Assembly: GCA_015178975.1 (NCBI GenBank)
Contig: WHVD01000019.1
Span: 124,001-188,000 of the forward strand
Length of the DNA stretch: 64,000 nucleotides
Reading direction: 5' to 3'
Source: Hysterangium stoloniferum
Taxonomy: Eukaryota > Basidiomycota > Agaricomycetes > Hysterangiales > Hysterangiaceae
Shown: piece by piece, positions 11,895 through 25,100 of the stretch
How the letters are laid out: every line of letters begins with the position of its first letter
How positions within the stretch are numbered: the first letter of the stretch is position 1
Translations under genes and position numbers: made by a program
The notes under the pieces: model-generated
The model's database searches: none
What the model was told of the DNA's origin: nothing
What the model saw: only the letters and a program-made list of their open reading frames with translations

Positions 11895-13723
11895 ATGTCT
11901 TATTCAGAACAAGAGCAGATAGAGGAGCAGATCCATTTCTCAAATATCGTAGCCACATTCGAACGTTACGAACAGAATTCGGTCTGTGGCTTTCAAAGTA
12001 ACATTCAAACACATACTGATCATTGATCTCTTTTTAATTTAACAACTATTTTCGAAAAGATATCAGCTAATATGCGCAGACGCAAAGACTTCCTTCGTCT
12101 TCCTATAGAGGACCAGGCCTTGTTAGATGAGATTGGATGGAAGAGAAAGCTAAGCCAAGTGGATAATGCTATACAAGCAAATGCACGGTTTCTACGCAAA
12201 ATTATTATGAATCCTGAGATTTTTGAAGGGGGTGTGCACGACGCTGTCGAGGAAGAGCATGATGACCACCTTTACGGAGAATTGACCGTCCCTGCAAGTG
12301 CGCCAAATTCTTCCCACAATCACTCTCATAGTCACGGAGATTTGGATCCGCACCATCTTCATGATCATTCTCATTCGCACGTTCACGGATCCTCAATGCG
12401 AGCGAGATATCGACCCTTAGAATCGGATATGGATAAGCTGAGAAGTACAATCAAACAACTCGTTCGTGATTGGGCCGAAGAGGTAACGAATTATTAGTGT
12501 CATTAACTTCTTTCGACATCATTGTCTCATCAGGTCTGCAGGGTAAATCTGAAAGGGATGCCTGTTATACGCCCATGACAGATGCACTTCTTGAGCATTT
12601 TTCCGATATCCCGTCTTCAGAGAGGTCCGTTTAATACCTTGTTTAGAAGGGGGTTACTGTTGAATTACCCTGATCATCTGTTTAGGGGTAGTTTACGAAT
12701 ACTAGTACCCGGCGCTGGTCTTGCTAGGTTGGCATTAGATGTTGCGAAACTGGGTAAAACACCGTCCTACAAAGGTCACGATCCCCCCATGCTCATAATA
12801 GTTTAAAAAAGGTTTCGCCTGCCAAGGGAATGAATTTTCACACCAAATGTTGCTAACGTCATACTTTATGCTGAACCGGTGGGAGATAAACAATGGTTTG
12901 AGGGGAGCATGGACTGACTTTCGGTATTCTTCCTAGAACAGAGCGACTACACGAGCATACGATATATCCCTACATCCACTCATTCACGAACAACCTTTGT
13001 GCGGAAGACCTACTTCGCCCAGTGACTATTCCGGACGTACTGCCTTCCGACCTTCCTGAAGGCTCAGATTTTTCTCTCGTGGCAGGTTAGTTTCAAGTAC
13101 AGGCTATAGCTATCGCATAATACATATTTTATGGTAATATTATGCCTTGCTTAACACCGCCCTCCAGGCGACTTCGAAGAAATATACGGTGCTCAAGAGA
13201 ATGATGCCCGAGGGCATGAGTCGCAAGTTGGAAAATGGAACGCTGTTCTCACGTGTTTTTTCATTGACACAGTACGTCAAATCATAACCTATATCTTTAC
13301 TCAGTTTAGACAGGCACACAGGCTAAAAATATCATCAATTATCTCCGCATCCTCCATAGGATACTGGTGCCAGGAGGCGTTTGGATTAATCTAGGTAATT
13401 TTGAGTTTAGTATTAGTCTACTTTAGTAATTTGAACCTGCTGTTGAATTTATAGGACCATTATTATGGCATTTTGAAAACAACAATACTGGAGATGTTTC
13501 TATTGAGGTTGACTTGGAGGAGTTGAAGACCCTGGCCCGAAAAATAGGTTTTGAGTTTACTGTCAGTTTGATTTTACCCTCGTCTGTTGAAGTGTTATAA
13601 TTCATTTATACGTTATTATTTTGGCAGAGAGAGCGCAGGATTGACACGACCTACACAAGCGACAAGAAGTCTATGTTGGGCTATGTCTACAAAGCGGAGT
13701 TTTGGGTGGCAAAGAAAATATGA
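11895..13723 (+). CDS. Carnosine N-methyltransferase-like protein (N2227 family)
   Basis: SAM-dependent methyltransferase of the N2227/CARNMT1 family; family members methylate carnosine or related dipeptides. Exon 1 is 11895-11981 and exon 2 is 12060-12482, with several further exons joined by introns of about 55-80 nt. Family landmarks follow in order: ERDACYTPM, the SAM-binding motif LVPGAGLARLA, GNEFSHQMLL, a segment beginning TVPDVLPSD-like (IPDVLPSDLPEGSDF), CFFIDTA, PGGVWINLG, and the C-terminal TYTSDKKSMLGYVY ending at TGA 13721-13723. An unusual histidine-rich run lies in exon 2 (about 12310-12390, HNHSHSH and HDHSHSHVHG). The frame is continuous through the predicted splices, so the gene looks intact. 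Exact splice sites in the middle are approximate. Confidence 0.87.
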
Positions 13724-14160
13724 AATAGATGACACACTTCATGATTTCCATGCCACAAGTCTTGGAGCTAACAAGTAGTTTTCTAAATCTGTGTGTTTAA
13801 AATCCCATCATGAGGACTGAATTCCTCTTTATTTTTCATAGAAGTAAGGTTGACATTCAATTACTGAATTGACGCTCGCCATCAAAGGCCGAGCCCCTGG
13901 ATATGTCGCCGAGCCAGGAAGGAATTATGCCAGCATTCCTCAAAACTTGGTCTACCATCCAACTGAGCGAGCCGCGGCTGGTTTACATTTAGCTAATATG
14001 TCGGATAGGGTCATACTTATGCGATCTTATACGTAATGAAATAGTGCGCCTACCTACATTTGATGCCGGCGCCGCGGCACCGACTTCTGTAAAATCATTC
14101 ACAATAGCGCCCAGACATCTTGCAAATTCCCGCCACAAGATACATCAACCCAAGCCCCAT
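13724..14160. other. Spacer between methyltransferase and first P450 pseudogene
   Basis: About 440 bp with no recognised coding sequence. It holds the methyltransferase 3' UTR and possibly eroded P450 sequence that I cannot align with the second copy. Confidence 0.4.
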
Positions 14161-14589
14161 CTGGATACATCCATGCAGTTGAATTGGCAGGGGCCATTGG
14201 AGCTCCATGAAAATACTTGTTCAGCACGATTCCCCTATGTGATCATCATTTCTTATGTTTTTCACCTCTTTGTTCACCGATATTAAAGTGAGATACCTTC
14301 CCGAATGGTTTCCTGGCGCCGGTTTTCAGAAGAAGGTTAAAATATTGAGGAAGACGATACTAGAGATGCCTACTATACCTTTCCAATTGGTTAAGAAAGA
14401 ACTTGTGAGCTTCCTTCCCTGGCTCGTTATTGATGAAGATCAGACAAATGCCCAGGCACCTGAAACGGCGAAACCGTCGCTGACCACCACATTACTGGAG
14501 GAAGCATATGCGAACTCCGGGGATCAGAAAATCTCTGAAGATGAAGAAGAACTTATCAGAAATCCAGCGGGAATCGTCTATGCGGTAGG

Positions 14590-14958
14590 TGTAATCCTGG
14601 CCGCCTTACCACACATACAGAGCCGCATCCTCCGCCTTACCACACATACAGAGCCGCATCCTGACCCCTGATCACTGACCGCACTCCTATGGTTCCCCTG
14701 ATCGAGCCCAACCCGAGATCAGACTCAATAAAGATTCGAACCCTTTTTCTTTTCTCTTTCCTTCTCCTTCCCTACCACGATCTAGACTCTCGGTCCTGCT
14801 TGTCCGGAATTCCCCTTGTCGCGAATACTTGATGGTTCTCTATTTTATATATATTAGTTAGACGTCACATCTGTTTTGGGGTAGGAAAAATCACTCACAA
14901 CACGATACTTTTGTCCTGTCCGTTACTGACCAAGTGAGGCTGATACCACAGCCTTACA
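14590..14958. mobile_element. Solo LTR in P450 pseudogene copy 1
   Basis: A 369-bp insertion relative to P450 copy 2. It begins TGTAA and ends TTACA, so its tips form an inverted repeat. It is flanked by the direct repeat GTAGG at 14585-14589 and 14959-14963, the expected 5-bp target-site duplication. Inside are an AATAAA signal near 14727 and a near-perfect tandem duplication of about 31 bp (14598-14664). No internal element sequence remains, so LTR-LTR recombination is inferred. Confidence 0.88.
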
Positions 14959-15549
14959 GTAGGTGATAATACGGTATATTAAGACCTCAGCTTCTGGGTT
15001 TCGGCCATGCTCAGTAATTTTGCCTTTTCAGACGGCTTCTACCTTGCAAAACTTCATATTGGCGATGATTCTCTAGCCTGAAGCTCAGTTGACGGGTTAG
15101 AAAGAACTCGATGCAGTTATATGACTAAACCGTTTGCCATCATTCGAAGATCGTAGAAGTTTACCATATGTTTTCGTGCAATGTAAGGAGGTATTGCGTT
15201 GGTATCCCCTCACGACTACAGCGTCATCACATCGCCTTATGCAAGATGACGTTGATTGGTCAATACTTTATACCTGCTGACACCAAGGTCCTAGGAGATT
15301 CATGATCTGTTGTGCGCCACCATGGAGTGCATTTAGTTTGATAAGAGCTACCACAGGGGCATACTTCACTCAGAGGCAACGTTTGGCCCGGATACAATAG
15401 CGTTTAAGCCTGAACATGTTTAAACGCCCGCGCCCCCGACATGAAGGACTCAGGAGTTGTCTTTGGTTTCAGCAGAAGGGGTCAAAATGTTGTACGTCAC
15501 TAATTGAAGATGTTAGGGCATGTCCTGGCCGCGCTATGGCAGAGAATAG

Positions 15550-15678
15550 TGTTAGAGTATGTTGTATTGCAAGCTGTTGACACATTTTATCTCAACACTT
15601 GGCTATTTCGTACTTTACAGTAGCTTAGTCATCAAAAATAAACATTGTCCATTTTCATTATACCATCAACATTGAACA
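15550..15678. mobile_element. Short solo LTR (129 bp), same family as the Gag-only element
   Basis: It starts TGTTAGAG and ends TTGAACA, flanked by AATAG at 15545-15549 and 15679-15683. Removing it restores alignment with P450 copy 2 (agaatag|tctgtttatt). Its body matches the LTRs at 33931-34097 and 35228-35401, for example 'tttacagtagcttagtcat' and 'ataccatcaacat'. It is a shortened relative of those LTRs. Confidence 0.85.
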
Positions 15679-15911
15679 AATAGTCTGTTTATTACTGCAG
15701 TATCAATGTTGCACGTCTTCGATATCGTTCTCCCTCCAGGTGCAACTTCTCCCGATAACAACGGATTTAAGCCAGGAATTTTTTCGTGAGTCTTATCACT
15801 AGATATCGTGAAAATTGAAGCCTGAATATTTCGATAGATGACCTTTACCTTTCAAATGTAGCTTTGTCCCTCGTTCGGTAGTGGCAGAGGCTTTTGATGA
15901 GTCAACCCTAG

Positions 15912-16673
15912 TAACTAATCGGCTTATGTGCCACTGTATCATTCAATAGCAGTGTTTTTTTTTTGTATATGTATATTGCAGCTTCAAATTTGTGATAATA
16001 CAAAAGTTTATGTGATCCAAAAGAACGTTGCGCCAGTAATGATAATTCTGTACTCGAGCTAGCATACAGAAACCATGCTTGGATCGGAGGTGGTGAACGG
16101 GAGCGAACTGTATATCCTCAAAGAATCCAAAGCCCTCATAAATGATGGCCCTTAATTAATACGTCTTTATCGCCATTGGTCACCCTCGATGCACCCCGGA
16201 AGTAGAACAACTGTGCTACTTTGTGTGCTCTTTAACAGGGACTCCACACGGCTCGTTCAGTGCTTTTGGCCAGTGATTGCTTGGTATCTTGCGAGCGGCA
16301 ACATAGGGTGCACACTCAAAGAGGTAGATATCAAAATTATTTCTGAGAGATTATAAAAAGAGCACTTGAGCAATTCCAACTAGCAGATTCAACCATCACT
16401 GCCACTTTCCATATGGCAGCATGCTAATTATCAATGATCTTTGGAAGGATGTTATATTTTCAGACAGCCTTTTATCTTAATGCGCCGCGGCCAATGCACC
16501 GAACAGTTATTTTTATCCGGATGTGAAAAGTGGAGATGATCTCAAAGACCATAAGCGCCAGATAGCCTGAATGTCCGAGGCTATTGATAGAACAGAACTT
16601 ACTCCACGGTCACTCGGTGACTTCTGTGTCTTTTTATCATCTATTCTAACCAGTATTACCGCTCGCAACCTCC
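15912..16673. other. Spacer between the two P450 copies
   Basis: The first 100 bp or so matches the 3' flank of copy 2 (T-run, 'cttcaaatttgtga'), so the duplication unit included the 3' flank. The rest should contain the former promoter of copy 2. No other gene is seen. Confidence 0.5.
16351..16358 (+). promoter_or_regulatory. Possible TATA box upstream of P450 copy 2
   Basis: TTATAAAA followed by AGAGCACTT lies about 320 bp upstream of the first P450 start codon. It could be the core promoter, but the distance is long for a fungal gene unless there is a long 5' UTR. Confidence 0.3.
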
Positions 16674-18779
16674 ATGATGCCCTCATCCAATGCCGTAGGT
16701 ATTTGCACTACCATCGGCGTACTTATCTTGACATTGCGATTACTATTTCGGACACGGGTACCCAAAGGTCTGTTGATGGATTTAATATACGATTCTTATC
16801 GGATATCAAACTCTTCTACCAGGATTGAAGCTCCCCCCAGGCCCTCACGGCGATTTTTTGATAGGGAACCTAAGAGATGTACCAACTAAAAACGAATGGG
16901 AAACATATTCTAAATGGTATAAGAAACATGGTAATTGTCTTCCTTGCATAAGCTCAATATATGTCTAATTTTTTCTCAGGTGACCTGGTATATCTCAATG
17001 TCTTGGGTACCTCTATGCTTTATGTTCATTCCGCCGAAATGGCGTATGAACTCTTTGAGAGAAGATCGACAATCTATTCTGATCGTCCCATGATGCCTAT
17101 GCTTGATCTGTATGTACCCCTTTGTGATAATTTTATGCATTCAAAACTCTCACCGTTTTTCCAGAGTAGGATGGTCTTGGGCATTCACTTTGATGCCCTA
17201 CGGTGAACGATGGCGACAGCATCGACATGCTTTTCATCGGAGAATGAGTAGCACAGAGGTGACCCAGTACATCCCAGTTCAAGTCAAGCATGCACAGTGA
17301 GCCACGTCTTCGTATACTATTTTTCAGAAGTTTTGAGCCAGATAGAAACTTGTTGCAGAGACTTCATAAATCCCCCAGTGCCAGTGACTGGGAATTACAT
17401 ATCCGACACTCAATAGGTGCAAGTATTATGGAGGTAGTACGGCAGTTATGCATATTGCACATAAGCTAATTTCCCTGGATTTGGGATACAGATCACATAT
17501 GGGATAGATATACTCCCAGAAAACGATCCATACATCGCAACGGCTGAATTTGCAATGAAATTGGGGGGAACCGTTGGCGCTCCAGGATCATACTTGGTCA
17601 ACATGATACCCCTATGTGATCATCATTTCTTATGTTTTTCACCTCTTTGTCTCACCAATATTATAGTGAGACACCTTCCCGAATGGTTTCCTGGCGCCGG
17701 ATTTAAGAAGAAGGCTAGAATTTGGAGGAAGACGGTGACAGATATGCCTACCACACCCTTCCAATTTGTTAAGAAAGAACTTGTAAGCTTCCTTCCTTTG
17801 TTCGTTTATGATTGAAAATCAAATAAATGCTCAGTTGGCTGGAACGGCAAAACCGTCACTAGCCGCCACATTACTGGAGGAAGCGTATGAAAACGCCGGG
17901 GATCAGGAGATCTCTAAAGATGAAGAAGAACTCCTTACTAACGTAGCAGGAGCTGTTTATGGAGGAGGTTCTGACACAGTATGCTGAATATCTCGGTCTC
18001 TGGCTTCGATCATGCTCAGTAATTTTGCTCTTTCAGTTGACTTCCACTTTGCAAATCTTCATCTTCGCTATGATTCTCTATCCCAAAGCTCAGTTGACTG
18101 CACAGAGGGAACTTGATGCAGTTATAGGACCAAACCGCTTGCCATCATTCGAAGATCGTAGCAGTCTGCCATATGTTACAGCGCTGTGTAAGGAGGTACT
18201 ACGTTGGCATCCTGTGCTGGCCACCTCAATGCCACACCGTCTCATGCAAGATGACGTTGTCGGCCAATACTTTATACCTGCTGGCACCATGGTCCTAGGA
18301 AATTCATGGTTCGTTGTATGCCACCATGGAGTAATTCAGTCTTATAAGAGCTACCACAGGGGCATACTTCACTCAGAGGCCATGTTTGGCCCGGATACAA
18401 TGGCGTTCAAGCCTGAACGGTTTTTAGACGCCCCGGACATGAAGGACCCGGGAGTTGCCTTTGGTTTCGGCAGAAGGTGAGAAGGAGTCGAAGGGTTGTA
18501 CGTTACTAATGAAGACGATAGGGCATGTCCTGGCCGCGCTGTGGCAGAGAATGGTCTGTTTATTACCATAGTATCAACTTTGCACGTCTTCAATATCGTC
18601 CTCCCTCTCGGTGAAACTTCTCCCGATATTAACGCATTTACACCAGGAATTTTTTCGTGAGTATTGTCACTAAATGTTGTACATTGAAGCCTGAATATCC
18701 CGATAGACGTCCTTTACCTTTCAAATGTAGCTTTGTCCCTCGTTCTGTAGCGGCAGAGGCCATGATAAATCAACTCTAG
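16674..18779 (+). pseudogene. Cytochrome P450 pseudogene, copy 2 (nearly full length)
   Basis: Haem-thiolate monooxygenase, probably membrane anchored. The N-terminal hydrophobic helix (AVGICTTIGVLILTLRLLF) is followed by the proline hinge LPPGPHGDFLIGN, YGERWRQHRHAF, the I-helix remnant AGAVYGGGSDT, ExxR in KEVLRWHP, PERF, and the haem loop FGFGRR|ACPGRA. A 50-nt intron splits the haem loop just before the cysteine. Two frame breaks are seen: one near 16825, between the membrane part and the hinge, and one near 17803, where one extra base relative to copy 1 creates a TGA after FLPLFV. All key residues survive in their local frames, so inactivation looks recent. The substrate and CYP family cannot be told from this. 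Confidence 0.8.
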
Positions 18780-19330
18780 TAACTAACTTTTCAGCAACTA
18801 TGTCACTTAATGGCAGTGCTCTTTTTGTATGTATATTTTGTAACTTCAAATTTGTGAAATGTTCGTGTTCCCAATGAATCCGTAATTTCATAATGATGCC
18901 CCTGCCTTGGACTACATCAGTAACATGGTATTGGCACCTGGATGGTCTTGGACGCTCCATGAGCGCTGGAGGCGTGGGAGGAGGTCGCCCATTCTGGCAG
19001 CGTCGTGGAGTGTCTGGGATTACGTCGGAATGCCTTGGATGTCTTGGATTACGCCGGATGACGCTGGATGATACTGCCTCCTGTGTCATCCACATCCTCC
19101 CATGTCATCCACAGACTTCCAGCGTCATCCACATGTCTTGTATATTGCTAATATATTAATAATTTTTTCTTTTAATTGCCCCGCCGTCTCAGTCAAATGG
19201 TTTTGAAAACTAATATTATTTAACTTTTTAAAAAAGGTTGATTTTAAGTAATTCTAGATGCTGCCGGCAGTAATGAACTATCACTACTAGTAGTACAATT
19301 TCACCGGTTTGAAATTTAGATATAGACATA

Positions 19331-21706
19331 CTAAGCATCTAAGTCATCAGTTGGAATTACGCTGCCATTGTCGCTGTCGTCGCCCGAGTCCATGTCGCTG
19401 GTGGGTGACTCCCAATGCTCCGAATCGGATTGGTCGCCGTTATCCCGTGTGGCTGCCTGGTACAATAAACGCTTACTACGAGTGATGGGAACTTGAAGGG
19501 GTGACATGGAAGGGGAAATGGCACTGTCAGGAGTGATATCGTCTCCGATGGTGAAATGATCATCGTCAGATCCAGCGCGCTGTATTGTGATACCCAACGT
19601 AGCCCTGAAAAACTTGTTAGAAAATAATGACTGAATCATTTAACAACTTATGGCGTACATTCCCTGTTGATACAAACTTGTTTGAAGGACACTAAAATAT
19701 GTTGGTCTGCCTGTCCGAACGATGTCGAGGTGTTCAAGGATCTTGCGGTATTTGGCGCAATAGCCATTTTTGTCTTCCAATGATATGTTTTTCAGTTTAC
19801 CTGTCTCCCTCCACTGTGCGACGGCATTATGGATCTAAAACAAATGTTAGTTCTCCCAAAAAATAACTGAGTACAATAAGTGAATTAGAACATACCACAA
19901 TAGTTGCGAGGGCAATGACCTGAGCCGGAACAGGTTTGAGTGCTGTTTCCTTAAGACGTGCGATGCTTTGATGATGTGTGAAGGCACACATCTTCACGAC
20001 ATTTGCAATGCACGTGTGTTCAAATGGGCGCTCTCGACGATATTCCTAGAAACAAAAAGAAAGAAAAGAAATTAATTAGCAAAAATTGAAAATAAACCAT
20101 GGTAGATAATGGGGTACAGGCTTACCAACTCTGGGCTGTCTGACCTGATGTATACATAACGGAAATCCTGTAAAATAAATGTTGCGCGTGCTTTTATCTG
20201 TTCATGGGTACCACTTAGTCCATACTCATCACGGACCACCTTCATAGCGGCTGCCTTCCATCTGTTTCGAACTTTCGACATCTCATTCTTCAGCTAGTAA
20301 TCAATCTGTAAATTAAAATAACAATGAAAATAATATAACCTTACCATTTTTCGAATATCAGTTGATATCTTCACATCCACACCCATGTCTGTATTCGCAA
20401 ACCGGACTGCATTGACAATAAAATTTTCCGAAACCTCAATAGTCGGAAAAGCATCTTGAGTTGCAAGGAATAAGTGGATGTATCGTTTTGTGTGGTTGAA
20501 AAACCTTTTGTGGTTTGGGGTGTACGCACGCAGTTGGTCTGCCCTGACACCTTCGGCAGGATTGGCAATAAGGCCAGTCCCAGCACTGAGGCTGAGACTC
20601 GACTCATGAGATATGGTAGTGGATGTGGAGGCTGAGTCTGAAGTGGAGGCCAAGGCAGAAGTGGAGGTCAAGGCAGAGATGGAGGCAGAAACCGGGGCAG
20701 AGGCAGAGATGGGGGCAGAAAATGGAGCAGAGGTGGTGGTGGAGATGGTGATAGACCTGTGAATGGCATTAAATATAAAGAAAGGCAAAGAAAATTGAGC
20801 TTACTTAGTGGCAGCAGCCTGTTGTGCGGCATGCTGTTGAAGAAAATTTACCGTGGGAAGTTTCTTTGAAGTCATTTTTTTTTTTTTGTGGGCCACAAGA
20901 ACATTATATGGCTCAGATAATACTGCTGAGCGCTGGTGAAAAGAAATAGTAGGTTAATAATAGCAATAAAACAAAATTATTTAGCAGTAAGCAAATGATA
21001 TCTACGAAGAGGAAAGTAGTGAGAAACTTCTCACCTTTTTTCCAGCCACGGGGCCTGTTTTCGGGACTCCAGGAGGTAAAGGGGCCTCATTGATGGAGAT
21101 GGAGGGCTGTCTGGACATGGAATGTGACTGGAATTCGTTTCGTGCATTTACCATAGCAAGCTCATGTTTGAGGCGAGCAATCTCAGCCTCAGCGGCATGT
21201 GAAACCACATCAACAACCACAGAGGGTTGTTCATAGTCAACCTCACCTTCAGTTTCACCTCCACCCTCATTATCATCCACCATATACCGAAACTCAGAGT
21301 CTTCCCGTGCCAGTGTTTCAGGCATGCCATCATCAAAGGTAAATTCGAAATTTGGGTCTGTTGTCATGGGGATATTATCATTATCCTATTGTAAATTAGT
21401 TATACAATATTTGTAAAACAGAATATAGGATATACCTTATGAGTTCGTATCTCCAGCTTATTTTGAGAAAAACCTAGCCGGTTTTGACTTTGGGTACTAC
21501 AATGGTGTGGAGCAGTGGTAGTTGGTTCAGGCTCTATGGGACTAGTCTTCTGAGCTTGTTTTGACCTTGCTGAGGATCTTGTAGGTCTTGTCATTGTTGT
21601 AGCCTTGTATTCTAGATCAGTAAACATGCACTATAGAAATATTAAAGCTTACCTTAGCTTTTCTTTTGGGGATTTTGTGGTTGGGGCTAACACTAGCTTG
21701 ATTCAT
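19331..21706 (-). CDS. DUF6532-type protein, transposon accessory gene
   Basis: A multi-exon gene divergent from the Plavaka transposase. The ATG at 21706 gives MNQASVSPNHKIPKRKAK, and the gene ends at TAG 19331-19333. Exons are joined by introns with good GTAAG/CAG borders (near 21610-21650, 21370-21420, 20765-20815, 20285-20345 and 19606-19666). The N-terminal half is low complexity: a basic segment, an acidic segment (DDNEGGGETEGEVDYEQ), a coiled-coil-like stretch and Ser/Thr/Ala repeats. The C-terminal half, from FPTIEVSENFIVNAV through KVRNRWKAAAMKVV to FEHTCIANVVKMCAF, resembles the DUF6532 domain common in agaricomycetes. The tail is acidic. Its function is unknown; position inside the element suggests a DNA-binding or targeting helper. 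No frame breaks are seen with this splicing. Confidence 0.65.
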
Positions 21707-22122
21707 TTGGTGATCAGAAGAAAGTAACAAAAACAATGACAATAAAATGTAAAGGATGGGTGAATTGAGAAAAGTGAGCAACGGTGCAAAAAAATTTTCA
21801 ATCGGAGTTTGAATGTGTTTGCAGTTAAGCTTCGTGCAAGCTTAGCCTGCCCCTTTCTACCTTCAGTATACCTTGTTTTTTTGTTTTGTTTGTCTTGTTT
21901 ACTCATAAGAATTTTCTTTTTATATTTTTATACTCTTTTTGTTTTGAAGGGTTTTTTTATAGAATATAAGGGTAAAAAAAAAAAATTAAACTCATGATAC
22001 TATAAGGAGCTCCGAAAAGGGCTGTTAATCACATGACTGCAGAAATCACTCATCACTCAACTGATCTCCACTGATCTCCCGTGTGGTTGTTCTCTTTACT
22101 GACCCATCTCACAACACTTAAA
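21707..22122. promoter_or_regulatory. Divergent promoter region between DUF6532 gene and transposase
   Basis: 416 bp separate the two start codons, so both transcripts must start here. It is rich in A- and T-runs on both strands and contains the TATA-like ACTATAAGG at about 22000. The exact elements cannot be defined. Confidence 0.4.
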
Positions 22123-25100
22123 ATGCCCATTTGTCCCTCACCTTTATGCAATGTTACTTGTGGATCTAACAGCAGTTTATCAGTTCATATGGCAAAGTCA
22201 CCCTCTTGTCAAGCATGGTTAGAATCTCAGGACTATAAAGAGATTAATCTTGACAATTCTTCATCTTTTCCACTTCCAAATAATCTTCCCGGGTTTTATG
22301 AAGAGCCTGAGGAAGATAGTTCAGACAGTGATGATAATTATGGTGGTTGGGAGATTGATGATTCCATGAATACCATGGATACTGGTAATTCCATGGATAG
22401 TATGGATGTTGACTGCTCAGTGGGGAATGCTACTCCTCAATGCATTCCTAATCCTGCTGGATCAACCACTCGGGACCATACAAATACTTCTGACTTTCCA
22501 AAGCGCTATTACAAATTTCCATTTTCAAATGTTGCAAAGAAGCTTCAGAAAGCTGACACTCCCTATGAGAAAACTAAACAAAATGAGGATCCAAATGCCC
22601 CATTTTTTCCATTTGCAACAGAAGAGGAGTGGCAATTAGCTAATTGGCTAGGGAGTAGTGGACTTCCCAATACTCAGATTGATAAGTTTCTCAATTTACC
22701 TTGGGTAACACAATCCTTTTGAGGCATATAGTTGTGCTTACTCATTTCATACTCATACAGGTCAATGCTCCTGGGCATGTACCATCATTCAAGACCAGTA
22801 GTGATCTTATAAATCGCATTGAGGCCTTGCCTGGCTTGCCACCTTGGAATGCAAGGTGGATTACTTTGCCAGAGGCACCTAAAGATCCACAGCTGCTATT
22901 GTATAGAGATCCTGTGGAATGCTTAAAGTGGCTTGAAGCCAATCCAGAATTGGGAGAAAAAGATTATGTGCCATATGAGGAGTATGTGGATGGAGAAGGA
23001 ACAATTCGCTGTTATAGTGAAATTGCAAGTGGTGAAGCATGGAATGAATTACAGAGAAAATTTCCCAATCTTACAATCAATCCCTTTATCATGACAACAG
23101 ATAGTACTCATCTGACACAGTTGACTGGTGATAAGAAGGTCAAACCTCTTCTTATTTCCTCAGCACATATTCGCCAAAATGTTCGTGCAAAGCCAAGTAA
23201 ATGGGCTTTCTTACCTCTTGCCTTTATTCCTGAGGGGAAATTCTCCCACTTGGAATTTCAAAATCCCACACAGGCCAGTCTTTTACCAGGCATCTTGTCA
23301 AGGCACCTGTACCACATGTGCATGAGAGAAGTCATGAAACCAGTGATTCCATTTACAGTGACACCTATAGAAATGGTGGACAGTGAAGGATATATTCGCA
23401 AGGAAATACTAGCACCATTATTCTATATTGCTGATACACCAGAGCAGGCATTGGTTGCAGGTCTTGCACCCAATAATTGTATACCCTGTTTGGCTGGGAC
23501 ACACTTACTTGATGCTGACCATGTGCAGATCCCACGCACTGGCCAGTCAATATTGGACACAATTAAAGGAATTCGCCAGGAGTTTCCAGATGCAGATACT
23601 TGGAAATTTGCAATGGTAGCCAAAGAACGAAAATTGAATGGTGTAGAAGAACCATGGTGGATTGACTTTCCCTCTTTGGATATCTGCAAGGCTGTTTGTC
23701 CAGATGTTCTTCATGGATTACACAAGGCATTTAAAGACCACTGTGTGGCATGGCACATAAACCTTGTGGGAAAATTAGAGCTTCATGCTCGTTTTCGACG
23801 CTTGCCTAAGTTTCCAGGTTTTCGTCATTTTACTGCAGGGATTTCAAAGATATCACAGTGGACAGGAAAGGAACATCGAGACCTACAACGTTCAATACTA
23901 CCAGCATTAGTAGGAGCAGTTCCTTCACAAGCTCTGCGTGCCACACGGGCAGAGTTAGATTTTATCTATATGGCTCAATATCGTTCTCACACTGAAGAGA
24001 CACTTTCCCAATTAATGGAATATAATAAAATATGGCATCTCAATAAAAATATCTTTATCACCACTGGAGCACGAAGAGGAAAGAAAGGGACAATTCCTCA
24101 TTTCCGTATTCCTAAGTTACATACACGACCACATTATCCAGAATTCATTCGCAGGTTTGGAGCAACCACTAACTTTACAACTGAAACACCAGAGCGTTAT
24201 CATATAGAATATGCTAAGAAAGCATATCGGGGTGTTAGCAAGAAAGACTATACAGAGCAAATGGTTAGATGGCTGGATCGCCAAGAGAAGCTTCGTTATT
24301 TTGAGCGATACATTGAATGGCGACAATTACAACACACAGGATATTGGAATTCAGATTCAGAACCCCAACTTGAATCAGATAACAGTGGTCTGGATCCTGA
24401 ATTTGATGGTGACACAGAAATTCAAGCAATACCATTTCCCACAATGACCTATGAGCCAAAGCTAGCACAACGGCCATCAATAGCATCACAGGAAATTATG
24501 AAACTTATGAAATTGTTTTCAATAAGTCCAACTCAATTTCAAGAAGCTGTGAAAAGATTTGAGGCTAAAAGGTCTTTGGGCTCACAGGCATCTGGTAGAG
24601 GGTGGGATCGGGTGGCAGTTGAAACTGGTATCCCAAGTTATTACAAGACCCTGGATGTTTGGAAAATGTTTCGCATTACATTGCCTGTTCTTGATAGTTT
24701 GCATGATCCAATTGAAACAAGAATCATACGAGCTGCACTTGGAAAGAAGGCCACTGTGACACAGAAAGAAATTCCAGATGTTTTTGATATTGTCCTTGTT
24801 GATACAAACCCAACAAGCTCTTCTCAACAAATGGGACTTCAAGGTAAGTCTTAACTTTTCAAAGTCATTAACCAATTGAAATTACTATTACAGGATTGAG
24901 AGTAGCACAACTACGGATGATCTTCAGGCCAGCACATATTAATTTGAAAGGGCCCCACCCTCACCCCAAGCATCTGGCCTATGTTGAGTGGTTTGACTAT
25001 GATGGATATAATTCAGATATAAGCATGTATGCTGTGCAGAAATCTTATGGTCACTCAGGGCATCAAACCACAGACATCATTGAATTGGATCAAGTAGTAC

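Larger units (their letters stand above)
14165..15911 (+). pseudogene. Cytochrome P450 pseudogene, copy 1 (3' two thirds)
   Basis: This copy aligns with copy 2 (about 17550-18779) from the 'gaattggcaggggccattgg' region to the stop region. Its coding sequence includes YLPEWFPGAGFQKK, PFQLVKKELVSFLPW and LLEEAYANSGDQK. It is dead. An LTR interrupts it at 14590-14958 inside the region before the I helix, and a second LTR at 15550-15678 lies just after the cysteine loop. In-frame stops and base loss run through the ExxR region (codons matching KEVLRWHP are damaged). The 5' third is missing or unrecognisable. The damage pattern suggests that loss of function preceded or accompanied the LTR insertions. 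Confidence 0.8.

Noticed and set aside
14720..14745. GATTCGAACCC as a tRNA T-arm
   Set aside because: It is inside a solo LTR next to an AATAAA signal, with no cloverleaf around it.
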